Source: Anolis sagrei (Eukaryota; Chordata; Lepidosauria; Squamata; Anolidae). Taken from it: 64,000 bases of DNA. A program made the position numbers and the translations under genes. Below are positions 11,908-23,052 of this stretch, one piece after another; the stretch's first letter is position 1; each line of letters begins with the position of its first letter. The DNA lies in the NCBI RefSeq assembly GCF_037176765.1, contig NC_090022.1:73161209-73225208 (forward strand), given 5' to 3'. Under the pieces are notes generated by a model. It was not told the DNA's origin. It saw nothing but the letters and a program-made list of their open reading frames with translations, and did not search any database.

Positions 11908-12798
11908 ATGCCTTCACTCCAGATCTTTGTCTTTCTGCTAGCTGTAGCTGACTTGGTTCTTGCTGGACTCATCTCCAATGGCTTTATAGCGACAGTGACT
12001 ATCAGGGAATGGACAAAATGCAGAAGACTTGCTTCCAGTGAAGAGATTTTTCTGAGCTTGGCTCTGTCTAATATTTGCAGCACCGTTTTATCAATTCTAT
12101 ATTTCTGGGGTACGTATAATAACTTCCCATTATTCAAAATATTTCCTGCTACATTTTTTGCCGCTGTGACCAGATTCTGGTTCACTGCCTGGCTCTGTGT
12201 CTTCTATTGCATCAAGATAGTGAATAGCACACATGCTTTCTTTCTTTGGTGCAAGATGAGGATATCATGGCTAATACCCCGGCTTCTTATAGGGTCTCTG
12301 GCCCTCTCCTTTTTTGTTTCCTTCATTTCAGTAAGGATATTTCCTATTGAACTCCAAAGCAACACAACAGCAAATGCTACAAGCATCACTCAAGTAAAGT
12401 TGAAAGACTATCTGGGTCCTTTCCGTCTTTTATTTTTAATTATTGGTTCCGGCAGTCCCCTTATTGTGGTTTTATTTTGCTCCATCATGGTTATTGCTTC
12501 ACTCTCTAGGCATGTCTGTCGGATGGCAAGTACCACGTCCAGTTTTAAGGATCTCCAAACAGAAGCTCATATTAAAGCAGTTCGAATAGTGATCTTCCTT
12601 TTATTCCTTTATGTTTCCTATTTTATGGCACAGACCATTTCTTTGGTTGCACAAGTAGTGGATATGGAAAGGACTTTTATTTCAGTGGTGATGATAATGT
12701 ATTCCCCTGCTCAAGCTGCTGTACTGATTTTCACTAACCCAAAACTGAAGCAGGCGTTTAACCAGCTGCTTAAAAGAAAAAAATCTCTTGAAGGTTGA
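11908..12798 (+). CDS. Bitter taste receptor, type 2 (TAS2R) gene 1, intact
   Basis: A single-exon seven-transmembrane receptor of 296 residues that in taste and chemosensory cells binds bitter compounds and signals through gustducin. Seen directly: TM1 with LISNGFIATVTI (residues ~16-32), ICL1 WTKCRRLASSEEIFLSLALS, TM3 FWFTAWLCVFYCIKIVNST, ICL2 WCKMRISWLIPRLL, ECL2 with N-glycosylation sequons (NTT, NAT), ICL3 LQTEAHIKAVR, and TM7 SPAQAAVLIFTNPKLKQAF with a short basic tail. The frame stays open 18 codons upstream to an ATG at 11854, but the inner ATG at 11908 aligns exactly with the start of gene 2 (16 residues before the ADL motif) and gives the usual T2R length. No disruption. Orthology to a numbered mammalian TAS2R cannot be assigned. 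Confidence 0.93.
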   Translation: MPSLQIFVFLLAVADLVLAGLISNGFIATVTIREWTKCRRLASSEEIFLSLALSNICSTVLSILYFWGTYNNFPLFKIFPATFFAAVTRFWFTAWLCVFYCIKIVNSTHAFFLWCKMRISWLIPRLLIGSLALSFFVSFISVRIFPIELQSNTTANATSITQVKLKDYLGPFRLLFLIIGSGSPLIVVLFCSIMVIASLSRHVCRMASTTSSFKDLQTEAHIKAVRIVIFLLFLYVSYFMAQTISLVAQVVDMERTFISVVMIMYSPAQAAVLIFTNPKLKQAFNQLLKRKKSLEG

Positions 12799-13860
12799 GC
12801 CAAATGTGCATTTTGAAAAATAATGAGATTGCTTGACATACTTAATTTTAGAAAACCAAAGTAGCTGGCAGAGGAACTGGAACAGGTATAGTAAAGGGAA
12901 ATTTCACCCTTCCATATTCTAACAGTCCTGATTGAAACCAGTTTTTTTGGACCCATTATTAACAGGGATTGTATGGGATGGAGATGGAGAGGAAGAAAAG
13001 CTCCCTTTAATGCAAAAGAAGCTTCTTATTGGTGCGTCTCTGTGTGAATCCAAATAACTTAATGACAGGATAAATAAAGTCTCTTCCCTCATGCCATGCC
13101 ACTTTCTAGTTTAGAAGCTCTTATGTTGGATATTTAGTTTTCTTTTAAAGTATGGCAGGGCAAACGCCACAACAAAGAACACACTTATTTTGGTTCACAA
13201 TTGGTCATCCATCTCAAAGAGAATATTCTTCATGTGGCAAAAACTGATGCACCCTCCACCCACTGCAGGACCATTCACTGGATTTCTGAATTGAAATAGT
13301 GATGTGAAAATGGCAAAGTATAACTCTAAGAAATGCAGTCACTGAACGGATGCACAGGAGGCAAAGAATAATGGAAATCAGAGTGTGATCAAACTCTGTC
13401 TGGTGGCAATTCATAACCTCAGGGTTTGGAGAACAGAATTGTGACATTTAAAATTGTATTGAAACAGATACAGCAATTGACAAGATGCAGGCAAACTAAT
13501 TGCGTAGGCATTGCAGTTCTGTTGTGTTTTCAGCTTTGTAAAATGATTTATTTAACCTACTTTATAAAGGACCTATCACTGGACCTAGCAGTGCTTTTGT
13601 GAAGTAGATTTTATCTATCTGGACAATGGTTGATGTTTCTTACACATGTTAGTTCACTGCCTGATTCTGCAGCTTGACTCTAGCAGACTAGCCATCTTTG
13701 ACTGGTCTGGCAGCTACAGCCTATAAGTTGACCATAGTAGTTGGTGGCCAGGACACCTCCCCATTAGATTACTGCAAGCTTTCTATATTAGAGTATGGTG
13801 ATCAGATCATGATATGAATAAACGTAACAGTTTAAATAATGCACCAGTAAGGCCTTTTCG
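12799..13860. other. Intergenic stretch behind TAS2R gene 1
   Basis: No gene or certain repeat identified. It is the 3' flank of gene 1; a flank duplicated behind gene 3 is seen only further on, from about 15695, because mobile elements (13868-15610) have been inserted between. Confidence 0.4.
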
Positions 13861-13867
13861 CGAACCA

Positions 13868-13945
13868 TCATGAGAATTTCGGGGGGGGGGGGGGCTGAAG
13901 CCCCTCAAGCCCCTCCCCCCCTCCCCCCGGCTACATGCCTGCAGG
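13868..13945. mobile_element. Fragment with G/C-rich terminal sequence (DNA-transposon-like end)
   Basis: A long G run, the words GAAGCCCCT and CAAGCCCC, then a C-rich run and GGCTACATGCCTG. A near-identical piece lies at 29290-29342 (ends GCTACGGGCCTG). This CCCC...GGCTACG..CCTG form resembles the terminal sequence of hAT-type DNA transposons; both copies lie just before a LINE fragment. Family assignment is tentative. Confidence 0.35.
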
Positions 13946-14019
13946 GAATAATAAAGAATGTGGTGCAGTGAGAAGATTTCTCAATTCCTAAATCCTGTGT
14001 GTTACATATTGCATTGTTT

Positions 14020-14344
14020 CATTGTCTGGCACCACGAGATGCAGAGCCAATCTTAAGAAATGGGGCTACAAAGTTGAATCCACGACATGCGAGTGTGGAG
14101 AGGAGCAAACCACAGACCACCTGCTGCAATGCAACCTGAGCCCTGCCACATGCACAATGGAGGACCTTCTTGCGGCAACACCAGAGGCACTCCAAGTGGC
14201 CAGGACTGGTCAAAGAACATTTAATCAACTACCAAGTTTGCAAAATTTGTGGGTTTTTTTATCTGTTTGTTTGTTTTGTTTTGTTAGAAATGTAATACAA
14301 TGGTATGGTTGCCGATGACACGATAAATAAATAAATAAATAAAT
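14020..14344 (+). mobile_element. 5'-truncated LINE 3' end (same family as 29800-30598)
   Basis: Encodes the C-terminal end of a LINE polyprotein, with TRCRANLKKWGYKVES, CECGEEQTTDHLLQCN and MEDLLAATPEALQVA, ending in a 3' untranslated tail with GATGACACGATAAATAAATA. The longer copy at 29810 shares the sequence almost base for base. The CECG...DHLLQC part is the cysteine/histidine motif found at the end of many AP-endonuclease LINE ORFs. The clade is not certain. Confidence 0.8.
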
Positions 14345-14755
14345 TGTCCGCACCTATACCACCCCCCACCCACCCCAGTCCTCACATATACAAACGGCTT
14401 GAAGCATTGTCCGATGTTCATTCCTGGCATCCAGCTCCAATGTTTTCAAATCAAGACATGCAGAGATCAGAAAAGAATCAGAAGTTGACTGCTTCAGTGA
14501 TCAAAGAAGGATGCCAGCAGAAATAGCCAGATTTGACATGCTCTTTGTTTACAGACATTGACATTGCATAGACATTCAACAATAATTGACATTGCTCTGA
14601 TTGGTACAAATTACAATTCACTGTATTTTTGGTTCAAAGTATATTTATTATTCTCATGTTTTATAGCACATGATTGGGGGAATTTGTGTTGTGGGAAGCT
14701 TAATAAAGTTTGTACTGCAGGAAAACCTGAGTCGTGTGTTGTGTCTGAGTACTTA

Positions 14756-15610
14756 CTTAGGCGATCCCTCGTAGTCCGAGGATGATGGTCCTCCAAGATT
14801 GGTAACCTGGGGGTGTATGCGAAGGTGGCTGTGGAGCCCTATTCTTGATCTGCATCTTCTCCTGCAGTGAGGGCATCAGTTTCCAGGTGGGAGACGGTCC
14901 TGGTTGGAGTTGGCTTGACACGCCTTCCTCTTGGCACGTTTCTCTCTTTCGCCCTCCATTCGTGCCTCTTCAAATTCTGCAGCACTGCTGGTCACAGCTG
15001 ACTGCCAATTGGAGCGCTCAAGGGCCAGGGCTTCCCAGTTCTCAGTGTCTATGCCAGAGTTTTTAAGGTTGGCTTTGAGCCCATCTTTAAATCTCTTTTC
15101 CTGTCCACCAACATTTCATTTTCCATTCTTGAGTTTGGAGTAGAGCAACTGCTTTGGGAGACGGTGGTCGGGCATCCGGACAACGTGGCCAGTCCAGCGG
15201 AGTTGATGGCGGAGGACCATCGCTTCAATGCTGGTGGTCTTTGCTTCTCCCAGCACGCTGACAATTGTCCACTTGTCTTCCCAGGAGATTTGCAGGATTT
15301 TCCGGAGGCAGCTCTGATGGAATCGTTCCAGGAGCTGCATGTGACATCTGTAGACTGTTCATGTCTCACAGGCGTATAGTAGGGTTGGGAGGACAATAGC
15401 TTTATAAACAAGCACCTTGGTATCCCTACGGATGTCCCAGTCCTCAAACACTCTCTGCTTCATTCGGAACAATGCTGCACTCGCAGAGCTCAGGCAGTGT
15501 TGAATTTTGGTGTCTGAGTATGCTCCCTTTAACCTGGCAGGGACTTCCTGGGTGAGGAACTGGGTGTGGTTGAGGACAAAGATCAGTGGTTGCTATTGGG
15601 AGGAGTGGTC
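14756..15610 (-). mobile_element. RTE-like LINE reverse-transcriptase C-terminal fragment
   Basis: The minus strand encodes, with a few frame breaks, LERFHQSCLRKILQISWED, TSIEAMVLRHQLRWTGHVVR, LPKQLLYSKLKNGK and a C-terminal ALERSNWQSAV. This is the characteristic end of the ORF of RTE-group LINEs widespread in fishes and reptiles. The upstream part (about 15380-15610) carries more RT-like sequence. 5'-truncated; the 3' end is at about 14756. Confidence 0.75.
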
Positions 15611-15694
15611 CTGGGATGATGAGACTTCCTTGATGAGACAATAGATATCAGGGCGGAATAGTCCACTGAAGGAATGGGGGGAGGAGGAGTGGAT

Positions 15695-16195
15695 TGGATT
15701 CCAGTTACTATCAGTTTTTTCAACATCTGTAGTTTGCAATGGCAGGAAAATAATAATACAAATAGTGCCTTCTTCTGCCATTGTAAACAGGGGAGTGGGT
15801 AAGCTATTGAAGAAAATGGTAGAAACAAATAGATAAAGCATCTAAATCCTGACCATGTTTTTAATTGAGCTGGTAGGTTACTAATTTGGCTTTTTTAAAA
15901 AAATGAAAAATAATAGGGCAAACTATATGACAAATACTGGGTTTTTCCGTCCACCTAAAAGAGAATGCTCTGCAACTGATTATGACCAAGTCCACACATA
16001 ATCTCTTTAGAATTTAAAATTACTAAATTGAAGCTATCACATTTTGAATATATCATGATACTACAAGACGTGGTAATGCTTTGAAACACTGAAAGCAATA
16101 GAAAAGGAAGGCCACATTAAGGATGGATTTATTCAATAAAAGAGAGTCCAGCTGAGTTTGCAAGACCTGAACAATGTTATTCAAGACCTGGGATC
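15695..16195 (+). repeat. Duplicated TAS2R 3' flank, left copy
   Basis: This block is collinear with 27600-28113 behind gene 3: shared words include CCAGTTACTATCAG, TTTGCAATGGCAGG, AATAGTGCCTTCTTCTGC, TGGTAGAAACAAATA/CAGTAGAAACAAATA, CTGACCATGTT, GGGCAA.CTATATGAC and GCAAGACCTGAACA. It includes a decayed BovB-like stretch at about 16030-16140. It marks one end of a segmental duplication in the cluster. Confidence 0.75.
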
Positions 16196-17450
16196 ATGCA
16201 GGTATCTTTTTTCATTAGGTCTACATAAGTCAAGGACAACTTGATAGCAAAGAACAGCAACTATTTATTGGACTTGTGAATGCCACCACTCAGCAACACA
16301 TCTTATGACACTAAGGAGGCTTCTCTCAATTTATTCCTTGATAATGAAGGATGTTGTCAAATTTTGCCAAAGTGTCTAAAGCTAGTTCATGGGACTATGT
16401 TGTAAATGTACAAATTGATATTAAACACAGAAATGGAAAATGACAAATCCAGAGAAAGGACAAATAAGCGATCCATTGATTCACCACTGTAACTTAGGGC
16501 TTATCAAACAAATGGTGTGCACGTATGCTACTTTTCCAGTTAAGAATCAAGCCAGAAATAATAGCAGAGTAAGAGGGAATAGTGGGAAATGGAAGCCAAT
16601 GCTTCCTGGATCTACATAAAATTCCCTATTTTAGAAAATGAAATTGTAGAAGAGTTTGGAGCAGAAGCACTGTGGCCCTGTCATCTGCCAACCTTTTATA
16701 GGTGTGCATAACATGGAGACTTTACACTAAGATTTCTCTTTCATTTTAAACATAATGGAATGAAATCCTTAATACAATATTTTGTCAATTGTAGATATGT
16801 AATGTTTCTATTCACTAGCAATAGGCACATACATGTTATACGGTTCACATGAACTAGGAAGAATCTACAAGGTTTCAAAGTTAGCATTTTGTAACAATTG
16901 TGGAATGTCCATAATATTGCACAGCCATAAACTATTTTACATTGCAATGCTAAAAAGCATATGCTTTCTGTGTTACGCCTTTTTAGATTGTGTGGGCTTA
17001 TAAGGTTGGACTTTTGAAAAAACTCATTGTGTGAAAAAATACCATGAGTCTCTTTGACCCAGGAGCTAGGAAAGAATGATGTACATTAATTAATTAATGT
17101 GTTTCAGAATGTATAAATTACTCAGCATTTCTTTAATTGCTAAAAGAATTGATGTCTCAGGATTAACCAGAGAGGTCACTGTTATTGAGGAGCAGTAACA
17201 GGGTGCTAAGACTATTGCATCTAGGTTTTTAGTAGCCTGATGAGGTTTTGATGACAGTTGGAGGTTGGTGGATGAAGATAGTTTGTACATACTGTGTTAG
17301 TATGTGTACTGTTACTGCAACTTAAGTACTACTGGTTAATTTTTCTGCAGAATGTTGACCATAGAGTTGTGCTGGAGGACCTCATGATTTCTAGAGATAT
17401 AAAAAAACCACTTTAATTTTTTTTGCATATTTGAAGAATGGTTGATTACC
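16196..17450. other. Intergenic stretch, no gene recognised
   Basis: AT-rich sequence without coding signatures. A poly-C run at about 17453-17467 ends the stretch. Confidence 0.4.
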
Positions 17451-17485
17451 ATCCCCCCCCCCCCCCCATTAACATCACCACCTTT

Positions 17486-17585
17486 GGGTTGTTGTAGGTT
17501 TTTTGGGGCTATATGGCCATGTTCTAGAGGCATTCTCTCCTGACGTTTCGCCTGCATCTATGGCAAGCATCCTCAGAGGTTGTGA
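17486..17585 (-). mobile_element. Penelope-like element end fragment
   Basis: Reverse-complement match to the terminal repeat of the Penelope elements at 34735-36008: GGCCATATAGCC, TTCTAGAGGC (as read on +), ACGTTTCGCCTGCATC, GGCAAGCATCCTCAGAGG. It contains the hammerhead-like core listed separately. Only about 100 bp are present; no coding part. Confidence 0.75.
17542..17576 (-). ncRNA. Hammerhead-ribozyme-like motif in Penelope repeat
   Basis: On the minus strand: CTGAGGA (core CUGANGA), a stem GCTTGC/GCAGGC closed by an ATAGAT-type loop, then GAAAC and GTC. This is the conserved core order of minimal hammerheads reported in Penelope-like retroelements, with a very short stem III. Activity is not demonstrated. 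Confidence 0.5.
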
Positions 17586-17586
17586 G

Positions 17587-17647
17587 GTCATCATCTTTTC
17601 CTAAATGCATCATCTTTTCCTAAAATCATCATCTTTTCCTAAATTCA
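17587..17647 (+). repeat. Three-unit ~20-bp tandem repeat
   Basis: The unit CATCATCTTTTCCTAAA occurs three times in succession directly after the Penelope fragment, with units differing by 1-3 bases at the join. Confidence 0.8.
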
Positions 17648-17756
17648 TTGCCTTATGATTTTTCCTGTTTCCTTTTACAGGTACAAACAGGTAGGTTCTG
17701 TAGGTTTGTTATTATGTTGAATTTGTTAGTCAGAACAGGTACATTTTTAAAGTGTC

Positions 17757-17822
17757 ACTCCACACATACATACATACACACACACACACACATATATACA
17801 CACACATACATGCATACATGCT
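17757..17822 (+). repeat. (CA)n/(CATA)n microsatellite
   Basis: Run of CACA and CATACATA units. Confidence 0.9.
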
Positions 17823-18149
17823 TTGCCTAGCATAGGAAAGGGTTAACACCCCTGGGGTGCTTGTTTTGATGTCTATGCCCCTATTCAGGCAATTGTACGT
17901 CACTTTCTGTCCCTGTGATAATTGGATTTTGAAAAAAATGGCTTGTTGTGGAAACAAAGATTGGTGATAAAGCTTCAGTTGAGACACCTTTTCCCCATGA
18001 TAACTCTTTCAGGAGTGAATTTCCTGAAAGAGAGGTAGATTTCTCTCACTTCCTGTAGTCTCACCCCCATTCTTAAAATAAGTTGGATATTTGTAACTTG
18101 GGAACTACCTGTACAGTCAGTTGTCCACTCTTTTCCTGCCTTGAGTAGA

Positions 18150-18335
18150 CCGATATTTACTGGAACTATTGGTCTATCCAGAGGAGCCCTGCTGAGGATT
18201 TTTTTAAGTTTCCTTGTGGTTTTACTTGGCTCCATCATTGTGGCTATGCCACTCTACAGACATGTCAACTGGCGGACAGTGAGGAGTCCAGTTTCAGCAC
18301 CTCCCAATGAAAGTTCTTTGTTTCTCGTTTCATGA
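18150..18335 (+). pseudogene. TAS2R fragment D (TM5-ICL3)
   Basis: A single frame gives LRIFLSFLVVLLGSIIVAMP followed by LYRHVNW and SAPPNESSLF. It matches TM5 and the start of ICL3 of the intact receptors (LVVLFCSILSIVSLGRHIRRM in gene 2). Nothing of TM1-TM4 precedes it. It lies 350 bp before gene 2, so it is the remnant of another tandem copy. Confidence 0.65.
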
Positions 18336-18531
18336 GAAAATGTCCTTATTTCAGGCATGATACCTCTGTCTTCTACCATTCTTTACTTTGACAGTTGTCC
18401 ATCCAACAGCTACCAAAATCAAGAACTATCCTTTGAGAAAGAAACTCCTGAGACAGGCCATTTTATTTAGACACTATCAACACCAGTGCCCAAGATACAA
18501 GCTTTGTGGAAAGGGGTTAGAGAGGTTGCAC

Positions 18532-18600
18532 TATGGAAATGGGAGCTCCATTAATTTGAATAATGCGATGAATATTTCATTTCACTATGTTTTTAAAGGC
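18532..18600 (+). promoter_or_regulatory. Conserved TAS2R upstream block before gene 2
   Basis: CTATGGAAATGGGAGCTCC, ATTAATTTGAATAATGCGAT and a TATA-like TTTTTAAAGG precede gene 2 by about 100-160 bp. The first word matches the blocks before gene 3 and pseudogene C; the ATTAATTTG...GATGAAT part matches the flank of pseudogene A. Function inferred from conservation among paralogues. Confidence 0.45.
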
Positions 18601-18696
18601 ACAGCACAGATCTGTTACCTGCACTTTCAAACTCAAGAAAACAACTTTGGTTGAGTGAGTAAAGGCTATCTTTAAAGAAGGGTCTGAGTAGGAAAT

Positions 18697-19629
18697 ATGT
18701 TTTCTTTCCAAATTACTGCCTTTCTCGTAGTTGCAGCTGACTTGACTCTGGGTGGACTCATTTCCAATGGCTTTATAGCTACAGTGATTATACAAAAATG
18801 GATCAAATACAGAACCCTTGCTTCCAGTGAGCAGCTCCTTCTGATTCTGGGAATATCCAACGTTTTTGCCATAATTTTACAGAGTACCTCTGTAATAAGT
18901 GAAAATGTGTTTATCTGCAGCAACCATTTAATATTATCAACAATCTTTTTCTTTGTTTTCTTTGTCACGTTCTTCAGATTTTGGCTTACTGCCTGGCTCT
19001 CTCTCTTCTATTGCATCAAGATAGTGAACAGCACCAATTCCCTGCTTGTGTGGTGCAAAATGAGGATATCATGGCTAATACACCGTCTCCTGCTAGGATC
19101 CCTACTCATTTCCTTGGCCATTTCGTGTTTTGTATTCCATGAGTTTCTTTTTGAACTCCAGAGCAATACAACAGCCAGCGTTGCAAACAGGACTCAAGAA
19201 GAGACACTGAGACAGACTGTTGATTATGACAAAGTTTTATTTTTGGCTATCGGTACTACTTGTCCCCTTCTTGTGGTTTTATTTTGTTCTATCTTGTCTA
19301 TTGTGTCACTTGGCAGACATATCCGCAGAATGAGAAGTGAAAAGTCAAGTTTTAGGAGCATCCAAGCAGAAGCTCATGTCAAGGCAGCTCAGACAATGCT
19401 CTCTCTCTTATTCATTTATGTACTGTTTTATGTGGGGGAAACATTAAATACATCCATAAGTTTTGGGGATGGACAACAATTTTCTGATGTATTTGTGGTC
19501 CTGCTGTACTCTCATGCTCAGGCTGCCATTCTGGTGCTGGTTAATTCCAAGCTAAAGAGGACAGCTACCCAGATTCTTCTAAGAATTTCTCAGGAACAGT
19601 GCAGACATTTTGCTTGTTTGCAGACTTAA
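18697..19629 (+). CDS. Bitter taste receptor, type 2 (TAS2R) gene 2, intact
   Basis: A single-exon 310-residue seven-transmembrane type 2 taste receptor, expected in the plasma membrane of chemosensory cells. Family marks in order: TM1 GGLISNGFIATVII, ICL1 WIKYRTLASSEQLLLILGIS, TM3 FWLTAWLSLFYCIKIVNST, ICL2 WCKMRISWLIHRLLLGSLL, ECL2 with sequons NTT and NRT, TM5 CPLLVVLFCSILSIVSLGRH, ICL3 IQAEAHVKAAQT, TM6 LFYVGETL, and TM7 with HAQAAILVLVNSKLKRTA. The proline of the common SPAQAA motif is His here. The tail is longer than in gene 1 (ISQEQCRHFACLQT) and matches the tail of gene 3, so genes 2 and 3 are closer to each other than to gene 1. The start is the first ATG, 16 residues before the ADL motif. 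No breaks. Confidence 0.95.
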   Translation: MFSFQITAFLVVAADLTLGGLISNGFIATVIIQKWIKYRTLASSEQLLLILGISNVFAIILQSTSVISENVFICSNHLILSTIFFFVFFVTFFRFWLTAWLSLFYCIKIVNSTNSLLVWCKMRISWLIHRLLLGSLLISLAISCFVFHEFLFELQSNTTASVANRTQEETLRQTVDYDKVLFLAIGTTCPLLVVLFCSILSIVSLGRHIRRMRSEKSSFRSIQAEAHVKAAQTMLSLLFIYVLFYVGETLNTSISFGDGQQFSDVFVVLLYSHAQAAILVLVNSKLKRTATQILLRISQEQCRHFACLQT

Positions 19630-20575
19630 TCCTAGTTTATGTGAGTTTCGTCAACAAATGTTTCACATAATTGAGACTAGATAAGTGCTATGGAGTGGTG
19701 GTGGTGGTGGGGGGGGGGGAGGCAAGCTCTTAACCTGGATTTATCCCCTTTTAACATAATTTATCAACACAATGAGAGACAATCTGCAACCGGAGCAATG
19801 GAAAACTTTTCATTCAAAACTTTGAAAATTGGTGCTGTCCCTTTTAAGGATTACTGTTTGTGAAAACAAGGATACAAAGCAAACAACACAACAGAATTTA
19901 CGACCAACTGGACAAAAGCAGCTCATTTAACACAAAAGAAAAAATATCCAAGTGACATTGAATGGCTTCTTTTTAATTCCAAGTACTGCTCGGTGGACTG
20001 ACTCTCTAGAGTGACTCACCCAATAGTTAATGTGTTTGCCATTACAACCAATAGGAAATATACTTGCCTGGGATGTCTGTCTCTCAAGAAGAACTTGCAA
20101 GTTTGGACATTTGCAAATATTTTATGTTTGTTTCTTGTATGTCACACCAGTGTCCATTTGTAATAGATATAATGTTACTGTTTCCTTTTCAGAAGTTCAG
20201 GCAGCAGAAGGGAGCCATAGTTTGCAACTGGTTGAGAAAGAGGCCAGCTTGTTTGCAGGTATAAACATCTCCCTTCTCTAGAAACAGATACATTGCAAAA
20301 TGTATCTGTATCTGTTGTACTGTAAAGGCTTTTCTAGGTACGCAACAAATGAACAATCAAATGAAAAGACGGAAAGGTTGTTACTCCTTGCAAGTAGTTT
20401 CTTTGTGGGTTTGGAATGTTTCTTTCTATATTGGTGTGTCTCAAAGGTATGTCAACATCTTAAATGATGGAAAACTGGCTTTGTTAATTTCTGTTCCCAC
20501 CCTGGCTACCTTCCACAAACCGAGAACCAATCTCTAGTGAGTTAAGCCTGGAGATGAAAAATGTTCAATCTGAAT
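19630..20575. other. Intergenic stretch behind TAS2R gene 2
   Basis: Contains a (GGT)n/G-run at 19698-19720. No gene or certain mobile element recognised. Confidence 0.4.
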
Positions 20576-20576
20576 G

Positions 20577-20745
20577 TATTTATTTATTTGTTTATTTTCA
20601 GTACTTATATTCCACAATTCTCACTCTGAAGGAGACTCAGGGCGGATCACAGAACACATATACAGTAAACATTAAACGCCAAGCTATATGGCATACAACA
20701 TACAATTACAAGACAGATAACAGATAGAGGTATATTTTCAGGCCT
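20577..20745 (-). mobile_element. L2/CR1-group LINE tail fragment
   Basis: TATTTATTTATTTG, then ATATTCCACAATTCTCACTC and GACTCAGGGCGGATCACAGA: reverse complement of the 3' tail that ends L2/CR1-group elements in this window (compare 36921-36990). Confidence 0.55.
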
Positions 20746-21039
20746 TTTCCTCATCATTTGGTATCTTTGGAGGCTATGCTCGGTTCTGTTGGTTCTGCCG
20801 CTCCATTTTATTTTTTGCCAAAGAGCTTTCTTTGTTCATAAACTTTCCTCTGAAAATACCTCCCTGCTTAATGCAACTCCTATTCATCTACGCACATTGC
20901 TATTTTCGATCTGCTAGGTGGGCGGGAGAGCTCACCCTGACCCATTTTCAAATGGTCAGTCTTTCGATTGGAAAGATTTATTGCAGCTGCAGCTCGTGAT
21001 TAACTTGCTGTGCTAAAGTTGGCTCTAAAGGCACAAAAT

Positions 21040-22072
21040 ATGTGTGAGTCTCAGTGACTTAAAAACCGATTGAATCCAGACAAGACAGAGGTACTCCTGG
21101 TCAGTCGCAAGGCCAAACAGGGTATAGGGTTACAGCCTGTGCTGGATGGGGTCGCACTCCCCTTGAAGGCGCAGGTTCGCAGCTTGGGTGTGATCCTGGA
21201 TTCATCGCTGAGCCTGGACCCCCAGGTCTCGGCGGTGACCAGGGGAGCATTTGCACAGCTTAGGCTCGTGCGCCAGCTGCGCCCGTATCTTGGGAAGTCT
21301 GACTTGGCCACAGTAGTCCATGCTCTGGTTACATCCCATTTAGACTACTGCAACGCTCTCTACGTGGGGTTGCCTTTGAAGATGGCCCCGAAGCTCCAAC
21401 TGGTCCAACGTGCGGCAGCCATGATACTAACAGGAGCGGGACGCAGGGAGCATACAATCCCCCTGCTGTACCAGCTCCACTGGCTGCCGATCTGCTACCG
21501 GGCTCAATTCAAGGTGCTGGCATTGGCCTATAAAGGCCTAAACGGTTCCGGCTCAAGATACCTAACTGACCGCCTCTCGACCTATGAGCCCACGAGGACT
21601 TTGAGATCTTCCGGGGAGGCTCTGCTCTCGATCCCGCCTGCTTCACAGGCATGGCTGGCGGGGACAAGAGATAGGGCCTTCTCGGTGGTGGCTCCTCGGC
21701 TGTGGAACACCCTCCCCGTGGACATCAGACTAGCTCCCTCCCTGATGATATTCTGCAGGAAATTAAAGACCTGGCTGTTTAAGAAGGCGTTTGAACAAGA
21801 AGTGCAATGATTGGTAATTGACCATAGGAATGAACAACGGAAATTGATACTGGGTTGTGGTTTTGGCAATGAGACGACACGGAATGGGTTTTGTAGTAAT
21901 GATGATGTTTTTGATGAGGATGTTTTCTGATAATGTTGAATTGTGGATTATTTTATACTGTGTCTTATATTTTGCACCTTGTTTTTTGCTATGTTGTACA
22001 ACGCAGTGAGTCGCCCCTGGGCTGAGAACTGCGGTATATAAGCGAAGTAAATAAATAAATAAATAAACTGCT
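21040..22072 (+). mobile_element. L2/CR1-group LINE, 5'-truncated, with 246-codon open RT end
   Basis: An uninterrupted frame 21070-21810 encodes the reverse-transcriptase C-terminus: LNPDKTEVLLVSR, SLGVILDSSLSLDPQV, LVTSHLDYCNALYVGLP, LHWLPICYRAQFKVL, AFSVVAPRLWNTLP and LKTWLFKKAF. The 3' UTR runs to GGTATATAAGCG and an (AAAT)n tail at about 22072. The open frame and the clean tail make this the youngest LINE copy in the window. The RT catalytic part and endonuclease are missing, so it is inert. Confidence 0.88.
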
Positions 22073-22124
22073 CAATTGCAGAAATGTTCATTCTCTTCTC
22101 CCCTCCTTAGATTAATTTTAATTT

Positions 22125-22560
22125 CTTGTTGTTCATTCGTTCAGTCGTCTCCGACTCTTCGTGACCTCATGGACCAGCCTACGCCAGAGCTCCCTGTCGG
22201 CCGTTACCACCCCCAGCTCCCTCAAGGTCAGTCCAGTCACTTCAAGGATGCCATCCATCCATCTTGCCCTTGGTCGGCCCCTCTTCCTTTTGCCTTCCAC
22301 TTTCCCCAGCATAATTGTCTTCTCTAGGCTTTCCTGTCTCCTCATGATGTGGCCAAAGTACTTCAACTTTGTCTCTAGTATCTTTCCCTCCAGTGAGCTG
22401 TTGGGCTTTATTTCCTGGAGGATGGACTGGTTGGATCTTCTCGCAGTCCAAGGCACTCTCAGCACTTTCCTCCAACACCACAGCTCAAAAGCATCGATTT
22501 TAATTTCTACTAAAGATAAAATGAGATCACAGCTTTTGAAGTAGTGCTCTTCTAAGTGCT
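22125..22560 (-). mobile_element. RTE-BovB LINE 3' fragment
   Basis: The minus-strand frame encodes the BovB ORF end: FELWCWRKVLRVPWTARRSN, YFGHIMRRQESLEKTIM, KVEGKRKRGRPRARWMDGIL, ADRELWRRLVHEVTKSR. The motifs are those of BovB in ruminants and squamates, a LINE known for horizontal transfer. 5'-truncated; intact reading frame over 143 codons. Confidence 0.92.
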
Positions 22561-22851
22561 GCATGATATCTGCTTACTATAGCACATTTACATTTAATTT
22601 GCTACATTGCATTTAATTTGTTGGGTTTTTTTGATGTTTTGTTGTTTATTGGATTAAACATGAGATTAATTTGATGAGGCACAAATAATTTCTGAAGCAT
22701 GCATATTTGAGGAAATCCCAATGCAGGAAAAGGAATGGGTGAATACCTTAACTGGCTATCTACTTGAGGGCTGTCCACCTCAACCATGACAGCTATAAAT
22801 CATTCCAGCAACAAGCAACAGAAAGCTATGGTCTGGGAAATAGCATGGCTT

Positions 22852-23052
22852 GGGGTGCATCTGCACTGTAGAATGAATGCAGTTTGACACCACTTTAACT
22901 GCCATGGCGCAAAGCTATGGAATGAGGTGAGCTGTAGTTTGGTGAGGCACCAGCACTTTTTATTAGAGAACAAAAGAATTTGTAAAACTCATGATTCCTT
23001 GACAGTTAACATCATGTCAGACTGTATTAACTCTAAAATGTAAATGCAGTCT
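22852..23052. mobile_element. Short interspersed repeat (DNA-transposon-like), copy 1
   Basis: GGGGTGCATCTGCACTGTAGAATGAATGCAGTTTGACACC... is a short repeat common in lizard genomes; a second copy with the words GACACCACTTTAA.TGCCA and GTAGTTTG.TG.GGCACCAG follows at 23225-23415. Superfamily not determined from the sequence. Confidence 0.45.

Noticed and set aside
17757-17822. Repeats as a CRISPR-like array
   Set aside because: Simple CA/CATA microsatellite in vertebrate DNA with no spacers.
21070-21810. 246-codon intact ORF as a host gene
   Set aside because: It is the RT C-terminus of an L2/CR1-group LINE, followed by that family's 3' tail.
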